From CAYFFO01 sp964342485 (GTDB lineage Bacteria > Chloroflexota > Dehalococcoidia > Lucifugimonadales > CAJWER01): 32,468 nucleotides of DNA. The stretch lies in contig CAYFFO010000023.1 of the NCBI GenBank assembly GCA_964342485.1, positions 1-32,468 of the forward strand. The letters run 5' to 3'. A program made the position numbers and the translations under genes. Positions 1 through 8,030 of the stretch are shown one piece after another. Under the pieces are notes generated by a model, which saw only the letters and a list, made by a program, of their open reading frames with translations, had not been told where the DNA came from and did not search any database. The number at the start of each line of letters is the position of its first letter. Within the stretch, counting starts at the first letter, position 1.

Positions 1-310
1 TTCTTGTCAATGAAGGGGATATCGTGCTCATATCTATTACAACCGAGCCTGACTTAACTCCAGCAATAACACCATCTTCACCAAGAATAACATTCTCTAC
101 GTCTGGAGAGTCTGAAACACAAGTAATGATGATTTCACTATTTGATGCAACCTCTGCAGGAGATGATCCTGCACTGGCTCCTAATTCTACTAAATCAGTC
201 ATCTTAGAAGCTGTTCGATTCCAGACTATTACATCATGGTTGTTTTTTACCACATTTGCGCACATTGGTTTACCAATTAGACCGAGTCCAATAAATCCTA
301 CTTTGGCCAT
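1..310 (-). CDS. 3-hydroxyisobutyrate dehydrogenase-like NAD(P) oxidoreductase, partial
   Basis: Reading the minus strand from an ATG at 310 gives 103 residues with no stop, continuing past the window edge, so only the N-terminal part (about one third of a usual 290-300 aa protein) is present. It begins MAKVGFIGLGLIGKPM, the GxGxxG dinucleotide-binding motif of the beta-hydroxyacid dehydrogenase family (HIBADH, tartronate semialdehyde reductase, GLYR1), and near the edge has DMSTISP, the substrate-binding DxSTxSP motif. A good Shine-Dalgarno (AGGAG) lies about 9 bases before the ATG, which settles the start. Family members oxidise short beta-hydroxy acids or reduce semialdehydes in the cytoplasm; the exact substrate cannot be told from this fragment. 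It is transcribed away from the respiratory operon. Confidence 0.85.
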   Translation of the reverse strand, partial: MAKVGFIGLGLIGKPMCANVVKNNHDVIVWNRTASKMTDLVELGASAGSSPAEVASNSEIIITCVSDSPDVENVILGEDGVIAGVKSGSVVIDMSTISPSLTR

Positions 311-427
311 TTGGAATGTCTCCTTTTGTAAAATGAATAAGATTGATATTTATGCTGTATCAGGAGAAAAAGATTTCAAATCAAATTCAAATCAATCTAA
401 GCTAAGTATAGCATGTGCATATGTTCA

Positions 428-447
428 GGATAAGATTATCTTTATCC
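428..447. promoter_or_regulatory. 20-bp near-palindrome, candidate operator
   Basis: GGATAAGAT is followed by ATCTTTATCC after one T, so the arms pair over 9 bp with one bulged T. It sits about 120 bp upstream of the minus-strand dehydrogenase and about 100 bp upstream of the TTGACA box facing the ACIII operon, a reasonable place for a regulator site. No regulator can be named. Confidence 0.4.
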
Positions 448-546
448 CACATTATTTTTCATCTTTGGTATTTTTATCTATTAATATACCGAGCCTGAGA
501 TCTATGGTTTCATACCATATGTGGTCAAATATTAGCTTGAGATTGC

Positions 547-577
547 TTGACACGATTAAATATGTTGTGTTTAGATT
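547..577 (+). promoter_or_regulatory. Putative sigma70-type promoter of the ACIII operon
   Basis: A perfect -35 hexamer TTGACA (547-552) is followed 18-19 bases later by a weak -10 candidate in TTAGATT (571-577). It lies about 70 bp before the first gene of the operon and points into it. The -35 match is strong, the -10 match poor, so the exact -10 is uncertain. Confidence 0.4.
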
Positions 578-644
578 AACCAAGTTTCGAGAGGTTTAGT
601 TAGAACTCAGAAGTTTCCCAAAACTGCAGTGTAGAAAAGGTGCG

Positions 645-980
645 ATGGAACCTGCCCCTATTACAACATATGAGTGGGTCGAATTAAGTAAGATAGTAAA
701 TGGTCTATTTGCAATGGTGGCTTTGGTAGTTTTTATGTCCACAAATCTTATTGTTGGACATATTTTGATACCTTCTTTGGTTTCTTCGAATCATTTGCCA
801 GGATTTACACAAAAATTTAGATTGATTTTCTATATTTTGGCAGTCGCGGCATTTTCCGGGGCGGTTCTGATGTTTTTCCAGGTACTGGGAGCTGCTGATG
901 TGATTTCGAGAATATATGATACCTATTGGATTGACGGCGGCACAGATGCCATTGGTGACTATGCTGCTGATCATCATTAA
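645..980 (+). CDS. Small two-helix membrane protein at the head of the ACIII operon
   Basis: A 111-residue protein with two clear hydrophobic segments (about residues 19-44 and 60-85), a short soluble N-terminus and an acidic, His-ending C-terminal tail (ending ADHH). AAAAGGTG before the ATG serves as ribosome-binding site. The next gene, pentaheme ActA, starts 17 bases after its stop with no promoter between, so it is almost certainly cotranscribed with the alternative complex III genes. I do not recognise the family. By position and topology it could be a small accessory subunit or assembly factor of the complex (some ACIIIs carry a small subunit called ActG), but no sequence motif proves this. 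Confidence 0.7.
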   Translation: MEPAPITTYEWVELSKIVNGLFAMVALVVFMSTNLIVGHILIPSLVSSNHLPGFTQKFRLIFYILAVAAFSGAVLMFFQVLGAADVISRIYDTYWIDGGTDAIGDYAADHH

Positions 981-997
981 ATTAGGATGTAAGTAAA

Positions 998-1606
998 TTG
1001 CTTCAAGGCGATTTTAGATTACCTGAAAAGAATAGAAGAAATGTGATTACCGGATTGGTATTAGGTCTTTTTGGTCTTTTTAGCCTAGTAGTCGGTGTCG
1101 TCGTGGCTTCTTTCGTTATTTCTGCATGGTTGGGGTTGCCTTTAAATGCTTTTGGATTGAATGAAGGTCCTGATCAGCCGATAGCATTTCCGCATACCGT
1201 TCATGTGCAGGATATGGGCATGGACTGTACATTTTGTCATCGTAATGTAGAAAAAGAAGCGGCGGCTTCTGTGCCTGCTGTTGAGTTATGTATGAGTTGC
1301 CATAAAGTTATAGGCGATAATATACAGGAAGTCGAAAAGCTTAGAGGTTTTCATGAAACGGATAGGCCTATAGATTGGGTGCGAGTCCATCGAGTTCCCG
1401 ATCATGCTCATTTTGTACATGAAGCCCATGTGAAATTTTTTTCTGAAAAGGAAAACATCGCACCAGCAGAGACGTGTGTACTTTGTCACGGAGATGTAGG
1501 TAATATGACCAAGGTCAAACAAATCAGGTCATTAAAAATGGGTGACTGTATTGATTGTCATAAAGATAATGGTGCTCCCACGGATTGTACAACCTGTCAT
1601 TACTAA
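998..1606 (+). CDS. actA: Alternative complex III pentaheme cytochrome c subunit ActA
   Basis: 202 residues with one N-terminal membrane anchor (about residues 16-44) followed by a periplasmic domain carrying five CxxCH heme-binding motifs: C77-H81, C98-H102, C160-H164, C184-H188 and C197-H201. Five hemes after one anchor is the hallmark of ActA, which relays electrons from the iron-sulfur subunit to the monoheme cytochrome or the oxidase. The start is a TTG at 998; TAGGA lies 9 bases upstream and no in-frame ATG precedes the anchor. Extra His residues at positions 130-144 could be distal heme ligands. Nine bases separate it from the next gene. Distinguished from multiheme quinol dehydrogenases (NapC/NrfH) by the neighbouring ActB/C/D/E genes. 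Confidence 0.9.
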   Translation: MLQGDFRLPEKNRRNVITGLVLGLFGLFSLVVGVVVASFVISAWLGLPLNAFGLNEGPDQPIAFPHTVHVQDMGMDCTFCHRNVEKEAAASVPAVELCMSCHKVIGDNIQEVEKLRGFHETDRPIDWVRVHRVPDHAHFVHEAHVKFFSEKENIAPAETCVLCHGDVGNMTKVKQIRSLKMGDCIDCHKDNGAPTDCTTCHY

Positions 1607-1615
1607 AGAGAAAAC

Positions 1616-3886
1616 ATGGATTTAACGAGAAGAAAATTTTTAAAGATTTTAGGAGGAACTACCGTAGGTGCGGTAGTTTTCCAGGCTTGTGGAGTACCTG
1701 AGAAAGAGCTTCTAATTGAAGCTCCGTTAAAGATGCCAGAAGATATGGTGACAGGAATTGATAACTGGTACGCTACTGTTTGTACTGAATGTAATACTCC
1801 TGAAGGCATAGTAGTACGTGTAATGGAAGGTCGGGCCAAGAAAGTTGAAGGCAACGTCGATTATCCAGTCAATATAGGTAAGCATAGCGGCAGATGTGAA
1901 GGTTCATTACAAGGTCTTTATAATCCCGATAGAATCAGCTCCCCATTGCTGCGTGTTGGCGCAAGAGGAGAAGGAAGATGGGAGGAAATTAGCTGGACTG
2001 ATGCAATAGCACGAGTAGCTCATCAGTTAGGTCAGGTAGAGGACATGGGTTCAGTAGTTTTGTCGACCGATCCTGTTAATGGCCACTTAAACAAGCTTAT
2101 AAAGAGCTTTGTATCAAAAACCGGTATTACATACCTACCTTATGAGAATATAGATTCAACCAATCTCAGGCGTTCTATAGAAGATGTTTTTGGGCAGCCG
2201 CAGATTCCAGAATTTGATATTGCTAATTGTCAGTACTTACTTTCTTTTGGAGCAGATTTCCTTTCAACTTGGGTTTCTCCCGTGAGATATGGAAAAGCAT
2301 ATGGGGAATTCCGGCAAGGAGACCGTAAGAGAGGACGACACGTACATATAGAATCGAGATTGTCTACAACAGCAGCAAGTGCTGATGAATGGATATATGT
2401 GAATCCTGGTTGGGAAGGGCACGTTGCTCTCAGTATAGCCCAGGTTATAATTTCAGAGGGTGGAGTTGATAGCAACGTTGTTAAATCCCTAACCGGGGAT
2501 GGTAAAATTGATCTTGATAAATTCAGTCCGGAAAACATTTCTGATGGTTCAGGAGTGAACCCTGAAACAATACGCCATGTTGCCGAAGAGTTTGCGACTA
2601 ATAATCCAGCCATAGCATTGGGTGGAGGATCAGCCGGGGCGAGTACTAATGGTTTTGATAACCTAAAATCGATTTATTCATTAAATCACCTTGTAGGCTC
2701 TGTATCCACGGAAGGCGGAGTCGTCCTAAATCCTGATTCACCTTTTAATGATGTGCCGGTAAATCCAGATATTTCTAGTTTTAAAGATTGGATTGCATTG
2801 ACAGCAAAAATTAGATCTGAAGGTATTAGTGCTTTAATGTTGCGTGGTTCAAATCCAGTTTACGGAATGCCAGAAAGCTCTGGGTTCAAGGACGCTTTGT
2901 TGGGAAAGAATGGAGAAGAGTTCAATGTGCCTTTAATTGTTAGTTTTTCTGGAATTATGGATGATACTTCAGCATTGGCTGATATTATTCTTCCCGAAAA
3001 TCATGGTTTAGAAGATTGGGGTGACCAACTTCCAAACCCTGGGCCTGGGTACCAAACTGTAGGAGTCCAACAACCAGTAGTCAGGCCATTTTTTGAATCT
3101 CGAGGAAATCACCTCGGTACAAGGAATTTTGGAGATTCTATTATAGGTTTAGCCCATACTTTAGAAATAGACTTAGGATTAGGGATATCAAGTTTCAAGG
3201 AATTGTTGGAATTGGGTATCCAAGAGCTTTACAAGAAGGCAAATGGTTCAGTTAGGGCTGAAAATGTAAAATCATTTTGGAATGGTGTACTCCAACGCGG
3301 AGGATGGTGGGATATAAATTCGCGGTACAAGGGCGATGAAATCACTCCTAAACCATTACCTGAAAATCTACAAAAACCGGAGGTTTCTTCCGGCGAATTT
3401 GCATTAGTACCATATATGTCCATAGGTATCACAGATGGTAGTGGTGCTCATCTTCCATGGTTGCAGGCAATGACAGACCCGATTACTACAGCAGCTTGGC
3501 AGACTTGGATAGAGATAAATAATAAAGTTGCGGATCGGATGGATATTAAAGAGGGAGATGTATTGGAACTAACATCTTCAGAAGGTCAGGAAATCCTAGG
3601 ATTGGCTTATCCACACCCTGGAGTATCTCCTAATGTCATAGCTGTACCAATGGGACAAGGACATACCGAAGGGGGCAGGTACAGTAAGGATAGAGGTGCT
3701 AACGTAATGAGTATGTTGGGTTCAGTTACAGATTCAACTACTGGATCTTTTGCCTGGGCTGCGACTCGAGTAAATGTTAAAAAAACAGGAGATTGGACAA
3801 GAGTTCCTAGATTTGAAAATACGGCTCCTGATCTATCTACTGATAAAAATCATCATGTAATTAAGTTTACATCAGGCGATGATTAG
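1616..3886 (+). CDS. actB: Alternative complex III subunit ActB, molybdopterin-oxidoreductase-like part (B1)
   Basis: 756 residues related to the large subunit of DMSO-reductase-family enzymes. In ACIII this part has lost the molybdenum cofactor and is structural (family knowledge). The N-terminus has a twin-arginine motif (TRRKFLKILGG) and a lipobox ending at C25 (FQAC), so it is probably a Tat-exported lipoprotein on the outer face of the membrane. Residues 50-105 resemble the Fe-S-binding region of the family but with C56, C59 and C94 only; E63 stands where the third cysteine would be. In Rhodothermus and Chloroflexus ActB is a single protein of about 1000 aa; here the iron-sulfur half is a separate gene starting 40 bases downstream (3927). 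The start follows ActA by 9 bases with an AGAG element before the ATG. Confidence 0.9.
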   Translation: MDLTRRKFLKILGGTTVGAVVFQACGVPEKELLIEAPLKMPEDMVTGIDNWYATVCTECNTPEGIVVRVMEGRAKKVEGNVDYPVNIGKHSGRCEGSLQGLYNPDRISSPLLRVGARGEGRWEEISWTDAIARVAHQLGQVEDMGSVVLSTDPVNGHLNKLIKSFVSKTGITYLPYENIDSTNLRRSIEDVFGQPQIPEFDIANCQYLLSFGADFLSTWVSPVRYGKAYGEFRQGDRKRGRHVHIESRLSTTAASADEWIYVNPGWEGHVALSIAQVIISEGGVDSNVVKSLTGDGKIDLDKFSPENISDGSGVNPETIRHVAEEFATNNPAIALGGGSAGASTNGFDNLKSIYSLNHLVGSVSTEGGVVLNPDSPFNDVPVNPDISSFKDWIALTAKIRSEGISALMLRGSNPVYGMPESSGFKDALLGKNGEEFNVPLIVSFSGIMDDTSALADIILPENHGLEDWGDQLPNPGPGYQTVGVQQPVVRPFFESRGNHLGTRNFGDSIIGLAHTLEIDLGLGISSFKELLELGIQELYKKANGSVRAENVKSFWNGVLQRGGWWDINSRYKGDEITPKPLPENLQKPEVSSGEFALVPYMSIGITDGSGAHLPWLQAMTDPITTAAWQTWIEINNKVADRMDIKEGDVLELTSSEGQEILGLAYPHPGVSPNVIAVPMGQGHTEGGRYSKDRGANVMSMLGSVTDSTTGSFAWAATRVNVKKTGDWTRVPRFENTAPDLSTDKNHHVIKFTSGDD

Positions 3887-3926
3887 ACAAGGCAGACCGG
3901 CTAAAAATATTTATTAGGAGCGACTT

Positions 3927-4664
3927 ATGGCTGGCGAAAAATGGGGTATGGTGATCGATGTTGACAAATGCATAGGGTGTCAAGCCTGTGTTGTTGCATG
4001 TCAATCTGAGAACAATATTCCGATTAATACTGAAGATCTTTATAATCAACGGAGAGCTGTCCAATGGATTCGCATAGAACGTTATTGGGAGGGAGAGTTT
4101 CCAAACGTCAAAGCCAGGTTCATCCCTGTGCTTTGCATGCATTGCAGCGATGCCCCATGTGAACCTGTGTGTCCTGTTTTTGCAACATATCACAATTCAG
4201 AAGGACTCAATGTACAGGTTTATAACAGATGTATTGGAACCAGGTTTTGTGCCAACAACTGTCCGTATCATGTAAGGTTTTTCAATTTTTGGGAACCTGA
4301 TTGGCCAGAATCATTGACCAATCAGCTTAATCCAGATGTCACTGTACGTAGCAGAGGCATAATGGAGAAATGCACTTTTTGTATCCAGAGGATACGAAGA
4401 ACTTCCAGGGATGCGAAAAACTCCGGTGAACCGATAGTTGATGATTCAAGGCAGTTGAATCCTGCCTGTGTTAATGCATGCCCAACTGATACATTGGTGT
4501 TTGGTGACCTCAACGATTCCAATAGTAAGGTATCGAAGCTCAAGGAAAAAGAAATGGGTCACCATGGTAGGGGTTATAGGATGTTTGAAGAATTAGGTAC
4601 CGAGCCAAATGTGATTTACTTAAAGAAAGTAGACCGAAATGCTAAGGAAGCTGCACATGGATAG
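3927..4664 (+). CDS. Alternative complex III iron-sulfur subunit ActB, ferredoxin part (B2)
   Basis: 245 residues of the 4Fe-4S dicluster type (NrfC/PhsB/DmsB-like). Four groups of cysteines are visible: CIGCQACVVAC at residues 15-25, CMHCSDAPCEPVCP, CIGTRFCANNCP, and CTFC with NPACVNACP near the end. This fits the three [4Fe-4S] and one [3Fe-4S] clusters known for the B2 domain of ActB, which carry electrons from the quinol site towards the ActA hemes. There is no signal peptide, so export would have to occur together with the Tat-signal-bearing B1 partner (inference). TAGGAG lies 7 bases before the ATG. Its last codons overlap the start of the next gene, indicating translational coupling. 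Confidence 0.9.
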   Translation: MAGEKWGMVIDVDKCIGCQACVVACQSENNIPINTEDLYNQRRAVQWIRIERYWEGEFPNVKARFIPVLCMHCSDAPCEPVCPVFATYHNSEGLNVQVYNRCIGTRFCANNCPYHVRFFNFWEPDWPESLTNQLNPDVTVRSRGIMEKCTFCIQRIRRTSRDAKNSGEPIVDDSRQLNPACVNACPTDTLVFGDLNDSNSKVSKLKEKEMGHHGRGYRMFEELGTEPNVIYLKKVDRNAKEAAHG

Positions 4665-6054
4665 AGATTCAGCACACTTAGAGCATGGAAATCAAAAGAA
4701 TCAATTAACTGTTACTAAAGATCTTATAAATTTACATAAACGTAAAGGTAAGTTTTTTGGTATTGCAGCAATAGTGATGTCGGGACTTTTCATCCTTGGT
4801 GTTTTTGGGTTTATTTTGAAGTTTAGTGAAGGCGTCGATGATCCTAGCGAATGGGGTTATTATGCAGCTTTGGTGAGTTTTCTTATAACAGCAGGTCAAG
4901 GTGCTTTGATGGTGGCAATAGCTACTCGATTAGTGAAGGCACACTGGCGTAGACCTATCTCTAGGGCTGCAGAGATGTTTGCGGTCGTTGGTTTGTATAA
5001 TCTTATTTTGCTAATCCCTCTTTTGTGGGTTTTGCCTGGTCTTTCTGATGGTAGACGAAGCCTTTGGTTTTTTAATGAACTAAAAAATATACCGGAGAAT
5101 ATGCCTCAGATTCAGATGTTACTTTCAATGATATTCTTGGTTTTGGCTGGGATAGGTTTATTGTGGATATCCTCCCTTCCTGACCTTGCTGTAATTAGAG
5201 ATTCAGAAGTAAATAAAAAGAAAAAAGGTTTAATTGGGCGATTATCAGGGCAATGGTATGGTACTTCGAGACAATGGTTTATTCAGTACCATCGATTGGG
5301 GATGATGGGTGCTTTTTACTTTATGATGCTCATAACAACCCATTTCTTGTTCAGTATGGATTTTTCAATGACTCTTGTGCCAGGTTGGATCGATGCACTA
5401 TACCCTGCAACTCATGCTCATAATTCTCTTCAGGCAGGTATAGCTATAGTTCTAATTGCAATGTTTGTACTCCGCAGGTTTGGTGGGTATGGCGATTATA
5501 TTAAGTATGAACAGTTTTGGGGTCTCGGGAAATTATTATTTGCTGCATCTTTACTATGGTTCTGGTTTTGGTTCTCCAGCTTTATCGTCTTCTGGTACGG
5601 AGCAAAACCAAATGAACAGGGAGTGTTAGAGTTATTGATGGTCGGGCCATATCTTCCTGTATTTTTAGTCGCTTTTACTTTTAATTTTCTGGTTCCTCTC
5701 TTCACCATGATGTGGAATCCTTTGAGAAGAAGTATATGGGGTCCTACTGTAATTGCATTCAGCGTGTTGGTAGGTACAGTTTTTGACAGGATTAGAATAT
5801 ATGTATCGTCTTGGTCAGTTGCTATGCAAGAAAATAAACATTTGCTTACAGAGATACCATCTGCAATCAAACCAGATGTTGCTGATATCCTAATGTGGCT
5901 GGGAGGTATTTCTGGAGCGATTCTGATCTATTTGCTTGCCACTCGTATAATTCCAGTGGTTAGTATTTGGGAACAAAAAGAATTGTTGTTATACAGGATC
6001 CACAAACCATTCCATAGGTTAGAAGAAGTCTTGGTGCTAGGTAAAAAGGACTAA
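4657..6054 (+). CDS. NrfD/PsrC-family membrane subunit, ActF-like, of alternative complex III
   Basis: 465 residues with about ten hydrophobic segments (first near 33-55, last near 412-436), the NrfD fold that in ACIII occurs twice: ActC, which carries the quinol site, and ActF. Shared family traits are WRRPISRAAE (residues 97-106) and SLPDLAVIRD (173-182), both nearly repeated in the next gene. It is less like canonical ActC than that gene: it lacks the HVGRPW and NFVFWIGIxHAG signatures, so I call it ActF-like. An ATG at 4639 is also in frame, but 4657 has AAGGAAG 7 bases upstream and overlaps the B2 stop, so I prefer it. Its position before ActC is unusual, as actF normally follows actE. 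Confidence 0.75.
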   Translation: MDRDSAHLEHGNQKNQLTVTKDLINLHKRKGKFFGIAAIVMSGLFILGVFGFILKFSEGVDDPSEWGYYAALVSFLITAGQGALMVAIATRLVKAHWRRPISRAAEMFAVVGLYNLILLIPLLWVLPGLSDGRRSLWFFNELKNIPENMPQIQMLLSMIFLVLAGIGLLWISSLPDLAVIRDSEVNKKKKGLIGRLSGQWYGTSRQWFIQYHRLGMMGAFYFMMLITTHFLFSMDFSMTLVPGWIDALYPATHAHNSLQAGIAIVLIAMFVLRRFGGYGDYIKYEQFWGLGKLLFAASLLWFWFWFSSFIVFWYGAKPNEQGVLELLMVGPYLPVFLVAFTFNFLVPLFTMMWNPLRRSIWGPTVIAFSVLVGTVFDRIRIYVSSWSVAMQENKHLLTEIPSAIKPDVADILMWLGGISGAILIYLLATRIIPVVSIWEQKELLLYRIHKPFHRLEEVLVLGKKD

Positions 6055-6072
6055 GTAAATTTAGGATAGATA

Positions 6073-7449
6073 ATGCAAGAACACGTACAACTAGATCAAA
6101 AACAGATAAATAAGGAACTATTGAATGGGGTTTTAGGAATGCCAAAATGGTGGCCAGGTGCCACCGCAATTGCTTTAGTTGTTTTCATTGCAGGTTTATG
6201 CGCATTTGGATACATGCTGAACAAAGGTGTTGGCGTAACTGGTCTAAATAGGCCCGTGTATTGGGGCTTTTTTATGGTGAATTTTGTTTTTTGGATAGGG
6301 ATTAGTCACGCAGGGATCATGATTTCAGCAATATTACGTCTCACTCAAGCTGAATGGAGAAGGCCAGTAACACGAGCGGCAGAAGTTCTTACTGTATTTT
6401 CCCTAATTTCGGCTCTTATGGCAGCGCCTCTGGTACACGTGGGGCGACCATGGAGAGCAGATTTATGGGTGTTCCCATATGATTTCGCTAGAGGGATTTG
6501 GATAAATATAAGATCCCCATTTGTTTGGGATCCTAGTGCTGTGATGACTTATCTGACTGCCAGTACTTTATTTGTGATAGTAGCCCTTTTACCCGATTTA
6601 GCTATCATCCGCGATCGTACTACTGGTTTTACCAGGATGGCGTATTCAGTTATGTGTCTTGGATGGAGAGGTACACCAAGGCAATGGAAGCTTCAAGCGG
6701 TGGCTGGTATTTTGTTATCTGCGCTTGTATTGCCTGTATTCGTTTCGGTGCATAGCATAGTTTCTTGGGACTTTGCCGCACAAATTGGGCCTGAGGCCTG
6801 GCATTCAACAATATTCGCTCCATACTTTATTATAGGAGCGATACATTCAGGTGTGTCTGCGGTGGCCACGGTGATGGTGTTAATGGTCTGGTTATGGGGA
6901 TGGAAAAACTACCTAACACCAGATCATTTAGATTCTATAGGTCGTCTACTTATCGTTGTTGCAACGACTTGGTTTTTCTTTTTCTTTCTAGAATGGGTAT
7001 TTGCATTGTACAGTTTGGAAGAACCAGAATTAGCAATGCGGGATTTGCAGGTTTTTCAATGGCCATGGAGTGGTCTATTTATAATATTTTTGGTAACAGC
7101 TTTTTTCATCCCCGTTCCAATGTGGTTGTTTAAAAAATTGAGACGGAGTCTTTTGGCAATGTTTATTTCAACAATCTTGGTGAATATAGGGATGTGGCTG
7201 GAAAGATTTTTGATTATCGTACCGGGGACAATGAGGCGTGGGCACATGATTTTTGATTGGGGTTCATACCAACCGAGTATAATAGAAATTTTGATGGTTG
7301 GGATGACTTTTGCATGGGTGATTTTGGGTATGCTACTTTTCTCTAAAGTATTTCCCCTAATTCCCCTTTTTGATGTTAAAGAAGCAATGGTTGGTAGAGA
7401 AGAAGTAAAAATCGGTCGAAAGATAGTACCAGCTTCAATCCGGGAGTGA
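6073..7449 (+). CDS. actC: Alternative complex III quinol-binding membrane subunit ActC
   Basis: 458-residue NrfD-family integral membrane protein with about ten transmembrane segments. Strong ActC signatures are visible: VNFVFWIGISHAG (residues 69-81), EWRRPVTRAAE (94-104), VHVGRPW (121-127), IRSPFVWDPSAV (146-157) and LPDLAIIRD (173-181). H79, H122 and the acidic residues of LPDLAIIRD are the conserved residues expected near the menaquinol site on the outer face (family knowledge; exact ligands not provable here). Oxidation of quinol here feeds the iron-sulfur chain of ActB. It starts 18 bases after the ActF-like gene with a TTAGGATAG ribosome-binding site, and ActD follows after 10 bases. 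Confidence 0.9.
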   Translation: MQEHVQLDQKQINKELLNGVLGMPKWWPGATAIALVVFIAGLCAFGYMLNKGVGVTGLNRPVYWGFFMVNFVFWIGISHAGIMISAILRLTQAEWRRPVTRAAEVLTVFSLISALMAAPLVHVGRPWRADLWVFPYDFARGIWINIRSPFVWDPSAVMTYLTASTLFVIVALLPDLAIIRDRTTGFTRMAYSVMCLGWRGTPRQWKLQAVAGILLSALVLPVFVSVHSIVSWDFAAQIGPEAWHSTIFAPYFIIGAIHSGVSAVATVMVLMVWLWGWKNYLTPDHLDSIGRLLIVVATTWFFFFFLEWVFALYSLEEPELAMRDLQVFQWPWSGLFIIFLVTAFFIPVPMWLFKKLRRSLLAMFISTILVNIGMWLERFLIIVPGTMRRGHMIFDWGSYQPSIIEILMVGMTFAWVILGMLLFSKVFPLIPLFDVKEAMVGREEVKIGRKIVPASIRE

Positions 7450-7459
7450 GGACCAAATA

Positions 7460-7984
7460 ATGATCGGACAACGTAGTGTAATTGGATTGTTTACTGATGA
7501 AGATGTTGCAGCGGACGCCTTGGATGCAGTAGGAAATTCAGGGTTTCAATCAAGTGAATATGAAATTTTGACTGGGACACCGTATCCAGAAGGAACTTTT
7601 GGAGAGGAAGAACCTATTCATAAACTTTATAGGTATCCTTTGGTTGGAGCAGCCTGTGGATTTATTGTAGCTCTGCTGCTTACAACGGGCACACAAATTG
7701 CTTTTCCATTAGTAGCAGGTGGAAAACCACTACTTTCTATTCCACCAATGGCTATAATAATGTATGAGGGTACTATGTTAGGAGCCATTCTTTTTACCGT
7801 TTTCGGAATCCTTGTCGAATCAAGACTCCCAAGGCTGTTTATGGGAGCTTATGATACGCGCATCACAGAAGGTTATATTGGCATCACTGTGACAACTTCT
7901 CCTGAAAGGATCGGTGAGGCAGAAGACGTTCTTAATAAAGCAGGAGCCGAGGAAGTAAAACGGGGTTGGGAGTCTGATCAGTGA
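7460..7984 (+). CDS. actD: Alternative complex III subunit ActD (DUF3341)
   Basis: 174-residue protein with the DUF3341 layout: a ferredoxin-like N-terminal segment beginning with a short aldehyde/quinol-type strand motif (SVIGLFTDEDVAADAL), a GTPYPEG turn, then two transmembrane helices (about residues 60-85 and 98-122) and a soluble C-terminal tail. This matches ActD, a structural membrane subunit that packs against ActC and ActF. GAGGA lies upstream of the ATG, and only 10 bases separate it from actC. No catalytic residues are expected. A start alternative is not needed, as the first residues already belong to the conserved domain. Confidence 0.88.
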   Translation: MIGQRSVIGLFTDEDVAADALDAVGNSGFQSSEYEILTGTPYPEGTFGEEEPIHKLYRYPLVGAACGFIVALLLTTGTQIAFPLVAGGKPLLSIPPMAIIMYEGTMLGAILFTVFGILVESRLPRLFMGAYDTRITEGYIGITVTTSPERIGEAEDVLNKAGAEEVKRGWESDQ

Positions 7985-8030
7985 GGAATATTTTTGTTAA
8001 AGTACTAGGTTTAAAGGCGACAAAACAGTC

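Larger units (their letters stand above)
311..644. other. Divergent intergenic region between the dehydrogenase and the ACIII operon
   Basis: No convincing coding sequence is seen; the long plus-strand reading frame crossing it is the reverse shadow of the dehydrogenase plus AT-rich sequence. It holds the dehydrogenase ribosome-binding site near 320, an imperfect palindrome at 428-447 and a TTGACA box at 547-552, each listed separately. It is expected to carry the promoters for both flanking transcription units. Confidence 0.6.

Noticed and set aside
24..599. 191-codon plus-strand reading frame at the window start
   Set aside because: It is antisense to the clear dehydrogenase fragment (GLGLIG and DMSTISP motifs) for half its length and continues through AT-rich spacer; no domain or ribosome-binding site.
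705..977. Minus-strand frame opposite the small membrane protein
   Set aside because: Shadow of the 645-980 gene; composition is Asn/Cys/His-rich and unlike a real protein, and it lacks operon context.
4639..4656. Earlier ATG for the ActF-like subunit
   Set aside because: It adds six residues inside the B2 gene; the ATG at 4657 has AAGGAAG at the right distance and the usual stop/start overlap.
6894..7133. 79-codon plus frame inside actC
   Set aside because: Alternate-frame shadow within a well-supported membrane protein gene.
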